The position numbers were made by a program, and so were the translations under genes. Shown piece after piece: positions 44,252 through 52,717 of a stretch of 64,000 nt of DNA (its first letter is position 1; every line of letters begins with the position of its first letter). Below the pieces are notes generated by a model. It was given only the letters and a program-made list of their open reading frames with translations. It ran no database searches and had not been told where the DNA came from. The DNA comes from Shewanella eurypsychrophilus (GTDB lineage Bacteria > Pseudomonadota > Gammaproteobacteria > Enterobacterales > Shewanellaceae): contig NZ_CP045503.2 of NCBI RefSeq assembly GCF_007004545.3, forward strand, positions 4,372,102 through 4,436,101. Reading direction: 5' to 3'.

Positions 44252-45739
44252 ATGCAAAGAGAGCAGTGGAACTCGCGAGTTGGCTTTATCCTCGCAGCGG
44301 TAGGCTCAGCGATCGGTTTAGGTAATATCTGGCGCTTTCCCTATATGGCCTATGAAAATGGCGGTGGCGCTTTTTTTATTCCTTATCTGTTTGCCATGCT
44401 CTCTGCTGGTATTCCTTTTATGATCATGGAGTTTAGTTTAGGCCATAGGCTCAGGGGCGCAGCACCAAAAGTCTTCTCCAAGCTTGGACAAAATTACGGG
44501 CTTAGGCTGGAGTGGTTAGGCTGGTTTCAGGTCTTTATTGCAGCCATTATTGCTATTTATTATGTTGCGATTATCGGCTGGGCGATATCATTTTTTAGCT
44601 TTTCCTTCACTCAAAGTTGGGGCACGGATACCAATGCCTTCTTTTTCAAAGAGTATCTACAACTTGGCGAGCACTCACCAACAAATTTAGGCCTGTTCCA
44701 AATGCATATTGCCATCCCAATGGCTATTGCTTGGTCAATCACTTCCCTTGCCATTTTCACCGGGGTTAAGGGAGGTATTGAGCGTGCAAGCAAGATAATG
44801 ATGCCTTTACTCTTTATTATGGTCTTGGCACTGATTGGTCGAATTATCTTTCTTCCAGGAGCCTTAGAAGGCCTGAATTATCTATTTGAACCAGATTTCA
44901 GCAAGATTTTTGATGCAAAAGTATGGTCAGCAGCCTACGGACAAATTTTCTTCAGCTTAAGCGTCGGCTTCGCCATCATGCTCGCTTATTCGAGTTACCT
45001 ACCAGATAAATCAGACATTAATAACAATGCCTTTATGACTGTGCTGATAAATTGCGGCTTCTCCATTTTATCCGGAATACTCATCTTTGGCGTGCTCGGT
45101 TACATGGCCATGGAGCAAGGTAAGGCATTAACCGATGTCGTATCATCTGGGGTCGGGCTGGCTTTTGTGACCATTCCTGCTGCGATCAATTTGCTGCCAG
45201 CACCTTATATATTAGGACCGCTTTTCTTTCTAGCGCTCGTCGTTGCAGGCTTAAGCTCACATATTTCAATTATTGAAGCTGTTACATCTGCAGTGATGGA
45301 TAAACTACATTTATCTCGAAAACGAGCAGCTAGTTTAGTCTGTGGCATCGGTTTTATTGTATCTATGGCCTTTGCTACCAGTGGTGGGCTATTGCTGCTC
45401 GACTTAGTTGATTATTTTATTAATAACGTCGCCTTATTGGCTAGTTGCTTTGTCGAACTGCTCATACTCGCCTGGCTATTTAAAATTGCAGATATCAGAG
45501 ATTACGCGAATCGAATATCTGAATTCACAGTAGGCCATTGGTTCGACCTCTGTTTACGATTTATCAGCCCCACTATGCTCGCCATTATTTTGGTAAAAAA
45601 CTTAGTTAACACAATATCTGAAGGCTACGGCGGTTACCCTATGCGTGATCAGCTAATTCTTGGTTGGGGGCTTATTGCTTGCATGCTTGTGTTGTCACTA
45701 TTCATTAACCTGTTTAGCAAAAATAACGATGAAGTCTAG
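44252..45739 (+). CDS. Sodium-dependent amino-acid transporter, MetP-like (NSS family)
   Basis: 495 residues with about twelve membrane segments. The NSS sodium/substrate signature at the N-terminus is WNSRVGFILAAVGSAIGLGNIWRFPY, and GLSSHISIIEAV lies in TM8. In Corynebacterium the paired MetP/MetS system imports methionine and alanine. A 37-residue MetS-like gene follows at 45815, which supports a MetP assignment over other NSS members. The substrate here is inferred. Confidence 0.92.
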   Translation: MQREQWNSRVGFILAAVGSAIGLGNIWRFPYMAYENGGGAFFIPYLFAMLSAGIPFMIMEFSLGHRLRGAAPKVFSKLGQNYGLRLEWLGWFQVFIAAIIAIYYVAIIGWAISFFSFSFTQSWGTDTNAFFFKEYLQLGEHSPTNLGLFQMHIAIPMAIAWSITSLAIFTGVKGGIERASKIMMPLLFIMVLALIGRIIFLPGALEGLNYLFEPDFSKIFDAKVWSAAYGQIFFSLSVGFAIMLAYSSYLPDKSDINNNAFMTVLINCGFSILSGILIFGVLGYMAMEQGKALTDVVSSGVGLAFVTIPAAINLLPAPYILGPLFFLALVVAGLSSHISIIEAVTSAVMDKLHLSRKRAASLVCGIGFIVSMAFATSGGLLLLDLVDYFINNVALLASCFVELLILAWLFKIADIRDYANRISEFTVGHWFDLCLRFISPTMLAIILVKNLVNTISEGYGGYPMRDQLILGWGLIACMLVLSLFINLFSKNNDEV

Positions 45740-45814
45740 ATCTAAGCATGCTTAGGTATGGGCACTTTAGACTAGCCTCCTAGTTATGAAACAGCACTTA
45801 AGAGAGATAAATAT

Positions 45815-45928
45815 ATGAGTATTTCTGCCATTATCATGATGAGCTTAGCCCTGTTGATCACATGGGGAGGCGCAGCCCTTTGTATAAAAATAGCCATGAA
45901 AAAAAACAAGAAAAATAAGCACGAATAA
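45815..45928 (+). CDS. MetS-family small subunit of the NSS transporter
   Basis: 37 residues, too short for most ORF callers. One membrane helix (about residues 3-26, ISAIIMMSLALLITWGGAALC) is followed by a lysine-rich cytoplasmic tail ending KKNKKNKHE. A GAGAG ribosome site lies eight bases before the ATG. It is the expected partner of the NSS transporter encoded 75 bp upstream; MetS is required for MetP activity in Corynebacterium. Confidence 0.88.
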   Translation: MSISAIIMMSLALLITWGGAALCIKIAMKKNKKNKHE

Positions 45929-45973
45929 AACAATTCTGTTCGTTAATACTTAGCCTTTAACGACATTTCGTTT

Positions 45974-46822
45974 TTAATCACACTCAACTTGTTGCAGTAA
46001 TGCCTCAACTCTAGCTATCGCCTCCATAGAGACCGCATTCTTACGGTAATTGATATAGATAGGCCTTTGCCATAACTCTGCTCCTTCAACGATAAACAGC
46101 TGCTTTGTAGCAAGCTGAGACGAAACTAAAGTTGAGGGTAAGTAAGCAGCACCTGTGTTATCCAAAATAAAATCCAGTGCAATTCTTCCCGTTGATGTCC
46201 TCAAGAAAGGTGCCGGAGCTTTATTGTGACGACTAGCGTGCTCAGATGCGAAGCGTGTTCCCCAATCAATATATACATAGTTATCTGATAGTGCCGTCAT
46301 TACATCGCAATCTTGTGTAGAAACTAGCAGCAGCGACATCTCAGTCACCACTTTACTTTGTAACTCATCGGACTTTAACGGATCGAACGAGAAAGCAATA
46401 TCTAAGGTACGCTCTATCAAGTTACGATTTAATTGCTCACGACTCAGCGCCTCGGCTTGAAAACCACAACCGGAAAATGCATTCGTTATCAGACTTAAAC
46501 TACGCTGCAGGTACGCATCCCAAATATTAGGTGTTCCCGCCAGAATGAGCTGCATTGACTTAGTATCGCTCAAAGCCAGTTCATTCTTAGCTTGCTCGAG
46601 TGTATTAACCATAATGTCGGCGTAAGCAACTAAACGCTCGCCAGAACTGGTCAATTTGATGTTATTTCTATCTCGAATAAACAGACTTGTGCCGAAGAAA
46701 GATTCAAGCTGTTTAATTCTGGCACTCGTCGCAGCTTGGGTGATATAGAGGTTTTCAGCAGCACGGCCAAAATGTCGGGTTTTAGCCACCTCTAAAAACG
46801 TTTTAAATACTTTTACGTCCAT
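45974..46822 (-). CDS. hdfR: LysR-type regulator HdfR
   Basis: 282 residues. The N-terminal winged helix-turn-helix [20 protein letters not shown] closely resembles E. coli HdfR ([21 protein letters not shown]), and the effector-binding domain follows from about residue 90. E. coli HdfR represses flhDC and activates gltBD. It is divergent from maoP, exactly as in E. coli, which supports orthology. Confidence 0.9.
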   Translation of the reverse strand: [282 protein letters not shown]

Positions 46823-46974
46823 CTTGAGATCTCTTAATTGTTCAAAAGGAGAATATCAAGGAATCGTTATGGTGACGATAAAAATCATTTGTTTCTCTTT
46901 TTATGACAAAACACCTACCTTCACAATCAGTGGATCTGTTTCACGATTAATCATTTAAGGCTATAGAGGTCGTT
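46823..46974. promoter_or_regulatory. Divergent hdfR/maoP control region
   Basis: 152 bases between divergent genes. In E. coli the corresponding gap holds maoS, the short cis site that together with MaoP organises the Ori macrodomain. I cannot identify the site here by eye. Confidence 0.4.
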
Positions 46975-47364
46975 ATGTCTGAAGAATCATTTCGCTTTGG
47001 TCAAAAGTCATTTACTGATGATATTAACTTTTCAAGAGGTTTTAGAAAGTCGGGGGATTTCACTCTGCTAGAAGCTGAGGTGCTAAGCCTATACGGCGAG
47101 ACCATGCTTTCCCTTGAAGCCGGTATTTTAGAGCCATTAACCCTAGAGGAAAACAACTTTGTAAGAATGCTTAAACAGCCTCAAAAGGCAAAGACAAAAT
47201 TGGAATTGGTTTGGATTAAGTACATAAAACTGACTCGTGAACCTAGACGCTTTCATAGCTTACATAGCTTACATAGCTTACATAGCACTAGCCATAAGCC
47301 TAAAGCAGAGAAAACTCCAGTACCAGTACTGGCAGTAGAAAGCCTTCAATTGCTGCACGCTTAA
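46975..47364 (+). CDS. maoP: MaoP (DUF413/YifE family) macrodomain Ori protein
   Basis: 129 residues. FSRGFRKSGDFTLLEAEVL and WIKYIKLTREPRRFHSL match E. coli MaoP (YifE), which with the maoS site organises the chromosome's Ori region. The conserved core ends at about residue 93. There a 9-bp tandem repeat (47254-47286) inserts HSLHSLHSLHS before an unrelated tail of about 25 residues. It is divergent from hdfR. The expanded tail is unusual compared with the 112-residue E. coli protein. Confidence 0.9.
   Translation: MSEESFRFGQKSFTDDINFSRGFRKSGDFTLLEAEVLSLYGETMLSLEAGILEPLTLEENNFVRMLKQPQKAKTKLELVWIKYIKLTREPRRFHSLHSLHSLHSTSHKPKAEKTPVPVLAVESLQLLHA
47254..47286 (+). repeat. In-frame 9-bp microsatellite inside maoP
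   Basis: CATAGCTTA repeated three times plus CATAGC, encoding His-Ser-Leu units. Because the unit is nine bases, copy-number change alters the length of the protein without shifting the frame. Confidence 0.95.
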
Positions 47365-47503
47365 GTTATCATTCAAAGTGGGTTCAATAAAAAACAATGA
47401 TTGAATCCACGTATCTACCGAGCGGAAATCATTTGCTGCAATGGCATCTTTTTCACGGTAAATTAGCAGCACCTTTTTATCTCAGCGTTTGGTATAGAAC
47501 CTT

Positions 47504-48181
47504 TTGCATCAATCCTTTCATCTGCAATCTAAAAATTGGCGTTTACCCATGCTTGGCTATGGTCTGATGTTAGTCTTGATTATTATCAGTGTAAACTTCT
47601 GGGATCGAGTCATTGCAGACATGATGCATGCTCAAAACTATTCTGGCACCTTGCTAAAGCTTCTCAGTCAAGTCCCTGCTTTACTCGAAGTGATAGCCGC
47701 CGCCTTTATCCTTAGCCTGTTAATAAAATCTTATCGTGACCGATTTACTCAGTTATGCATCGACTTGATAGCGATATTGCTCATTGCCAGCTTAGTGAGA
47801 ATTGGCGCTAAAGCCATTTTTGGCCGAACTTGGCCTGAAACTTGGATTTACACCGAATCGGGCAATAATCCATCCTGGATAGCTAATGGTGTGGAAGGCT
47901 TCCATCCCTTTGCGTCAGGATTGGCCTATAACTCTTTCCCTTCTGGTCATGCCCTGTTTACTTTCGCACTCGCCACTGTTTTTTGGAGCTATTTTCCCCG
48001 CTTAGGACTTTTTTGGCTTGCCTGTATGGTCGGTGTTTTTATCGGACAGCTTGGTCAGAATTATCACTTTTTTGGCGATTTACTCGCCGGATCAACATTA
48101 GGAGTATTTATTGCCCATATGGTAATTATTACAACTCAAAAACTGCGAACTGCAGAGCACAATGCTTCCAAAGCAGATTAA
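47504..48181 (+). CDS. PAP2-family membrane phosphatase (divergent active site)
   Basis: 225 residues with six expected membrane segments. The PAP2 motifs are present but altered: motif 1 reads KAIFGRTWP (consensus has Arg before Pro; here Trp), motif 2 is the intact FPSGHALFTF, and motif 3 reads GQLGQNYHFFGD (catalytic His and Asp kept, the usual Arg replaced by Gln). It could be a lipid phosphatase or phosphotransferase. The only starts are TTG at 47504 or ATG at 47549, neither with a clear ribosome site. It is convergent with the next gene. Confidence 0.82.
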   Translation: MHQSFHLQSKNWRLPMLGYGLMLVLIIISVNFWDRVIADMMHAQNYSGTLLKLLSQVPALLEVIAAAFILSLLIKSYRDRFTQLCIDLIAILLIASLVRIGAKAIFGRTWPETWIYTESGNNPSWIANGVEGFHPFASGLAYNSFPSGHALFTFALATVFWSYFPRLGLFWLACMVGVFIGQLGQNYHFFGDLLAGSTLGVFIAHMVIITTQKLRTAEHNASKAD

Positions 48182-48205
48182 AGAAGGCTCTTATACCGAT
48201 TGATA

Positions 48206-49078
48206 TTAACCCCACATCACTAAGATTGCCGCGACTGCGATTAATACCAAAGCCAACAGATCTTTTATTTTTACCTTCTGTTTAAGCCAGAACATGGCAA
48301 TCAACAAGGTGAAAAAGACTTCTATCTGACCTAAGGTTTTGACGTATGGCACCGTTTGTAACGACATGGCTGTGAACCAGCCTATTGAACCTAAACAACT
48401 CGTCGTACTGGTTAGCAGTGTCAGCTTAGGTCGCTCAAGCAAGGCGCTTATAGTCGGTTTATCCGTTATAACGAGATAAGCTAGCAGGGCAATAGTTTGT
48501 ACAGTGATGACAAAGAGCAACACCCAAGCTGCCCCATGTGGAAAGGGTAAATCGAGTATTAAGCTAGCCTCTCGAACCCACAGAGAGGTTAACGCGAAAC
48601 CTGTTCCACAAGCTAAACCAATAACGGCGGTTTTTAATGAGATCTCTCTAAACCCCTTAGCGCTACTCATCATGAAAACAGCAATTCCTCCGATGAATAC
48701 ACCAAGCCAGCCTAAAACGCTTAGATAAGTGCCGAAAAATATCACTCCGAGTACCGCAGCAGCCAAGGCTTCACTTTTAGCTAGTCCGGCCCCTACAGCA
48801 AAGTTTTTAAGCTTAAACAGTTTAACCATTAATGCTGTGGCCAGTATCTGCACTGCAGCAGCACCTAATACATAAAGGCAAAATTGTGTTGTGAATTCCG
48901 GCATAGCGACAGGCCACCACAAATATAAACCACACAAGTAGAGTGCAGCTATAGGTCCAGCCCATATGAACCGCGCTAATGTCACACCTGAAACCTTGAT
49001 ATCTTGGCTAAGTTGGCTCTGAAATGCATTGCGCCAAGCCTGCATAGACGCGGCAAGCAAGGTAAATAAAATCCACAT
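48206..49078 (-). CDS. DMT-superfamily (EamA-like) transporter
   Basis: 290 residues, ten predicted membrane helices in two repeats (about 1-130 and 140-290). The N-terminus MWILFTLLAASMQAWRNAFQSQLS and the C-terminal VEVFFTLLIAMFWLKQKVKIKD-type helix pair fit the multidrug/metabolite exporter group. The substrate is unknown. It is a single gene on the minus strand, convergent with the PAP2 gene. The recurrent 18-base motif overlaps the gap and the extreme 3' end (48191-48208). Confidence 0.85.
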   Translation of the reverse strand: MWILFTLLAASMQAWRNAFQSQLSQDIKVSGVTLARFIWAGPIAALYLCGLYLWWPVAMPEFTTQFCLYVLGAAAVQILATALMVKLFKLKNFAVGAGLAKSEALAAAVLGVIFFGTYLSVLGWLGVFIGGIAVFMMSSAKGFREISLKTAVIGLACGTGFALTSLWVREASLILDLPFPHGAAWVLLFVITVQTIALLAYLVITDKPTISALLERPKLTLLTSTTSCLGSIGWFTAMSLQTVPYVKTLGQIEVFFTLLIAMFWLKQKVKIKDLLALVLIAVAAILVMWG

Positions 49079-49201
49079 AAATTACTGCTACTTCTTAAAT
49101 GCTTAAGTCAGATCTTAAGGGTATCCTATCGGCTTGATGCAAACGAGCCTGTGTTCATCAAAGTTAAATATACTCATTATCACCAGAATAAATACAATAG
49201 A

Positions 49202-49227
49202 AAAAGCCCCGAAAAATCCGAGGCTTT
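49202..49227 (-). terminator. Rho-independent terminator after the AbgT gene
   Basis: AAAGCCTCG/CGGGGCTTT stem (one G-U pair) with T-rich loop and U run on the minus strand, 37 bases past the stop. Confidence 0.8.
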
Positions 49228-49263
49228 ATTCATATTTATACATTAGCTAAAGCTGATTATCGC

Positions 49264-50805
49264 TTAATAGGTGTAACTCGCGCCTAAGCCTAGCGGCATG
49301 CCGATTGACCAATATATCAATAGCCAGCTACTCCAGAGTGCGAGTAAACACAGACTAAATGGCAACATCATAGAGATTAAGGTACCAATACCGATATTCT
49401 TCACGTAGCGCTGACAGTAAACTACCACGAGTGGAAAGTAAGGCATCAATGGGGTAATGATATTGGAGCTGGAATCACCGACACGATAGGCCGCTTGCGA
49501 AAGATCTGGGCTGATATTGAGCTGCATCAACATAGGCACGAGTACCGGACCAATCAAGGCCCACTTAGCCGACGAGGAGCCGACAAACAGGTTTACAAAT
49601 GCCACTAAGATGATCATACCGACTACGGTAACTTCGGCCGGAAGGTTCATCGCTTGAAGGCCACTCGCTCCTTCTACTGCAATCAGTGCGCCTAGGTTTG
49701 AGGCCGAAAATGCCGCAACAAACTGAGCACAGAAGAACGCCATCACGATGTAGTGTGCCATACCAGACATAGATTTAGACATGGCTTGCACCACATCACT
49801 GGAGTTCTTAAAGGTGCCAGTCATATACCCGTAAATGACACCAGGAATAACGAAGAAGATGAAAATTAATGGCACTATTGATTGCATTAAAGGCGCACTG
49901 AAGCTAGTGAGCGATCCATTGGCATCACGCAGTGTTGAGGTTTCAGAAATCGTCAACGAGAAGAAACCGATCATTGCCGCCAGCATAACTAAACTTGCAA
50001 TAAGGAATGCCTTCTCCTCTTTAGGCGTGCTCTCCTCCATTGAAGGCACATCGACCTCATCATGATTAACCTTATGAGTTCGATTTAATCTTGGCTCGAG
50101 TACCTTATCAGTTAAGTACCAGATAATTAACACGATTGGGATACAGGAACTTGCAGCAAAAAACCAGTTATTCAACGGGTTAATCTGAATATCAGGGTCT
50201 ACAATTTGTGCCGCTGACTGGGTAAAACTTTGCAGTAGAGGGTCGATTCCCGACGGAATAAAGTTAGCACAAAAGCCACCCGATACACCGGCAAACGCCG
50301 CTGCAATACCCGCTAACGGATGGCGTCCAACAGTGAAGAAAATCACCCCAGCTAAGGGGATAACTACTACATAGCCAGCATCGGTGGCGGTGTGAGAGAT
50401 AATGCCTACCAATACCACTGCTGGCGTTAGAAACTTAAGGGGAGTGACTTTAAGCATCTTCTTAAGCGCGGTATTGATAAAGCCTGAGTGCTCGGCAACG
50501 CCTACACCTAGCATAGCGACGAGTACCACGCCCAAAGGTGCAAAGGCGGTAAACGTGCTTACCATACTAGTCAGGAAATGAGTCAATGCCTCAGCGCTGA
50601 GCAAATTTTTAACTTCAATAGGGGAGCTGGTTCTAGGATCAATCGCTTCAAAGCTGACACCAGATAGCAGCGCCGACAGTCCCCACACAGCAAAGAGTAA
50701 AATAAGGAATAGCATCGCTGGATCTGGCAGTTTATTACCCACCCGTTCAATACCATCTAATATCCGCCCAAGCTTCCCTGGAGCACTTTGTTCATTTGCC
50801 ATCAT
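49264..50805 (-). CDS. abgT: AbgT-family transporter
   Basis: 513 residues with about eleven to thirteen membrane segments and two re-entrant hairpins. Typical AbgT stretches are RILDGIERVGNKLPDPAMLF at the N-terminus, MVSTFTAFAPLGVVLVAMLGVGVAEHSG and VGSSSAKWALIGPVLVPML. Members were named for p-aminobenzoyl-glutamate uptake; MtrF and YdaH act as antimetabolite exporters. The ATG has AAGG six bases upstream. It is monocistronic, divergent from nothing close, and upstream of kdsA's terminator. Confidence 0.92.
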   Translation of the reverse strand: MMANEQSAPGKLGRILDGIERVGNKLPDPAMLFLILLFAVWGLSALLSGVSFEAIDPRTSSPIEVKNLLSAEALTHFLTSMVSTFTAFAPLGVVLVAMLGVGVAEHSGFINTALKKMLKVTPLKFLTPAVVLVGIISHTATDAGYVVVIPLAGVIFFTVGRHPLAGIAAAFAGVSGGFCANFIPSGIDPLLQSFTQSAAQIVDPDIQINPLNNWFFAASSCIPIVLIIWYLTDKVLEPRLNRTHKVNHDEVDVPSMEESTPKEEKAFLIASLVMLAAMIGFFSLTISETSTLRDANGSLTSFSAPLMQSIVPLIFIFFVIPGVIYGYMTGTFKNSSDVVQAMSKSMSGMAHYIVMAFFCAQFVAAFSASNLGALIAVEGASGLQAMNLPAEVTVVGMIILVAFVNLFVGSSSAKWALIGPVLVPMLMQLNISPDLSQAAYRVGDSSSNIITPLMPYFPLVVVYCQRYVKNIGIGTLISMMLPFSLCLLALWSSWLLIYWSIGMPLGLGASYTY

Positions 50806-50943
50806 TCATCACCTTCAAGTTAGTCTTGTCTTGCTCTTTCACTATCGAATAATGATATATGAAAGGCGCAACTTTTTTAATATAGCAGCACAATACAGAC
50901 ACACTCTGTAATCAAGCTTAATCATCATTAAAAATTGACAATA

Positions 50944-50970
50944 AAAAGCCCCGGCATTGGCCGAGGCTTG
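50944..50970 (-). terminator. Rho-independent terminator after kdsA
   Basis: AAGCC-CCGGC / GGCCG-AGGCTT imperfect stem with A run on the plus strand (U run in the minus transcript), about 20 bases beyond the kdsA stop. Confidence 0.75.
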
Positions 50971-50991
50971 ATTCACTCTTTAAGCTAGATA

Positions 50992-51840
50992 TTACTTACT
51001 GGTATCGATCGCATCAAACGACTTAACCAAGTCATCAACGGCCTTCATCTGAGTCAGGTAATTCTCTAGTTGATTTAGCGGTAATGCACACGGTCCATCA
51101 CATTTTGCATTATCAGGATCTGGATGCGCTTCGATAAACAAGCCCGCTATACCTAATGCCATACCACTTCGAGCAAGTTCTGTCGCTTGGGCGCGGCGTC
51201 CGCCAGCACTGTCAGTACGGCCACCAGGGCGCTGAAGTGCATGGGTGGCATCGAAGATAACTGGGTAACCCGTTTGCTTCATCTCATCCATACCCAGCAT
51301 GTCTACGACCAAGTTGTTATAACCAAAGCTAGAACCACGTTCGCAAAGAATGATCTCATCATTACCCGCTTCATTAAACTTGGTGACGATATGACGCATC
51401 TCATGAGGCGCTAGAAACTGAGGTTTCTTCACATTGATGATGGCGCCTGTTTTAGCCATTGCAACAACGAGATCAGTTTGACGTGCAAGGAAGGCTGGCA
51501 GTTGAATAATATCAACCACTTCAGCAACGGGTGCACATTGATGGATCTCATGTACATCGGTTATCAGAGGCAAGTTAAAGGTCTTCTTGATCTCTTCAAA
51601 GATCTTAAGTCCCTCTTCCATTCCCGGACCGCGATAAGAATTCACCGATGAACGGTTTGCTTTATCGAAAGAGGCTTTAAACACATAAGGAATGCCAAGT
51701 TTCTGAGTGATTTCTGCATAGGTTTCAGCAATCTTCATTGCTAAATCACGAGACTCAAGCACATTCATGCCACCGAATAACACAAAAGGTTTATCGTTAG
51801 CTATCTCGATTGAACCTAGACTTATGACTTTATTACTCAT
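50992..51840 (-). CDS. kdsA: 3-deoxy-8-phosphooctulonate synthase
   Basis: 282 residues; condenses arabinose-5-phosphate with phosphoenolpyruvate to KDO-8-phosphate for the lipopolysaccharide inner core. Family segments are FVLFGGMNVLESRD, YVFKASFDKANRSS, LPLITDVHEIHQC, ICERGSSFGYNNL and DATHALQRPGG. It is the last gene of the hemA-prfA-prmC-sirB2-sirB1-kdsA neighbourhood. Here a DUF819 gene and its 3' repeat array separate it from sirB1, so it probably needs a promoter in or near 51841-51975. Confidence 0.97.
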   Translation of the reverse strand: MSNKVISLGSIEIANDKPFVLFGGMNVLESRDLAMKIAETYAEITQKLGIPYVFKASFDKANRSSVNSYRGPGMEEGLKIFEEIKKTFNLPLITDVHEIHQCAPVAEVVDIIQLPAFLARQTDLVVAMAKTGAIINVKKPQFLAPHEMRHIVTKFNEAGNDEIILCERGSSFGYNNLVVDMLGMDEMKQTGYPVIFDATHALQRPGGRTDSAGGRRAQATELARSGMALGIAGLFIEAHPDPDNAKCDGPCALPLNQLENYLTQMKAVDDLVKSFDAIDTSK

Positions 51841-51945
51841 CTGTACTTCTCTCTAAAAGAGCCAAGGCCAGCGCCTCGGCATGAATCAAAAAACGTTGTT
51901 TATATAAAATACTCAGCTCTAGCCAGGCATATATCTACCACATAA

Positions 51946-51977
51946 AAGCTTAAACACAGCATGCAGTGTTTAAGCTT
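51946..51977 (-). terminator. Large hairpin at the far end of the 96-bp array
   Basis: A 12-bp perfect stem AAGCTTAAACAC/GTGTTTAAGCTT with loop AGCATGCA, followed on the minus strand by TTTTATG. It could be the original terminator of the DUF819 gene, now separated from it by the repeat array. Confidence 0.6.
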
Positions 51978-52717
51978 ATAGGCCTTGAGTCGCTATTATC
52001 TGTAATAACTGACCGCACATCCAAGCCAAGTATTTACCACAAAAGCTTCCTACAGCGTGCTGTGTTTAAAGCTTATAGGCCTTGAGTCGCTATTATCTGT
52101 AGTAACTGACCGCACATCCAAGCCAAGTATTTACCACAAAAGCTTCCTACAGCGTGCTTTTTTTAAAACTATAAGCCCTGAGTCGCTATTATCTGTAGTA
52201 ACTGACCACACATCCAAGCCAAGTATTTACCACAAAAGCTTCCTACAGCGTGCTGTTTTTAAAACTATAAGCCCTGAGTCGCTATTATCTGTAGTAACTG
52301 ACCGCACATCCAAGCCAAGTATTTACCACAAAAGCTTCCTACAGCGTGCTGTTTTTAAAACTATAAGCCCTGAGTCGCTATTATCTGTAGTAACTGACCG
52401 CACATCCAAGCCAAGTATTTACCACAAAAGCTTCCTACAGCGTGCTGTTTTTAAAACTATAAGCCCTGAGTCGCTATTATCTGTAGTAACTGGCCACACA
52501 TCCAAGCCAAGTATTTACCACAAAAGCTTCCTACAGCGTGCTGTTTTTAAAACTATAAGCCCTGAGTCGCTATTATCTGTAGTAACTGACCGCACATCCA
52601 AGCCAAGTATTTACCACAAAAGCTTCCTACAGCGTGCTGTTTTTAAAACTATAAGCCCTGAGTCGCTATTATCTGTAGTAACTGGCCACACATCCAAGCC
52701 ATATACGTTCCTACAGC
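51976..52717 (-). repeat. Eight-copy 96-bp tandem array made from the 3' end of the DUF819 gene
   Basis: The period is 96 bp (97 for the most distal unit), measured from GACC/GGCC markers at 52011, 52108, 52204, 52300, 52396, 52492, 52588 and 52684. The eighth copy is the genuine gene end. On the minus strand each unit starts at GCTGTAGGAA, encodes AWMCGQLLQIIATQGL plus a stop, and continues into about 40 bases of downstream sequence. Because 96 is a multiple of three, a long repetitive plus-strand ORF also stays open across it; I do not regard that as a gene. Confidence 0.95.
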
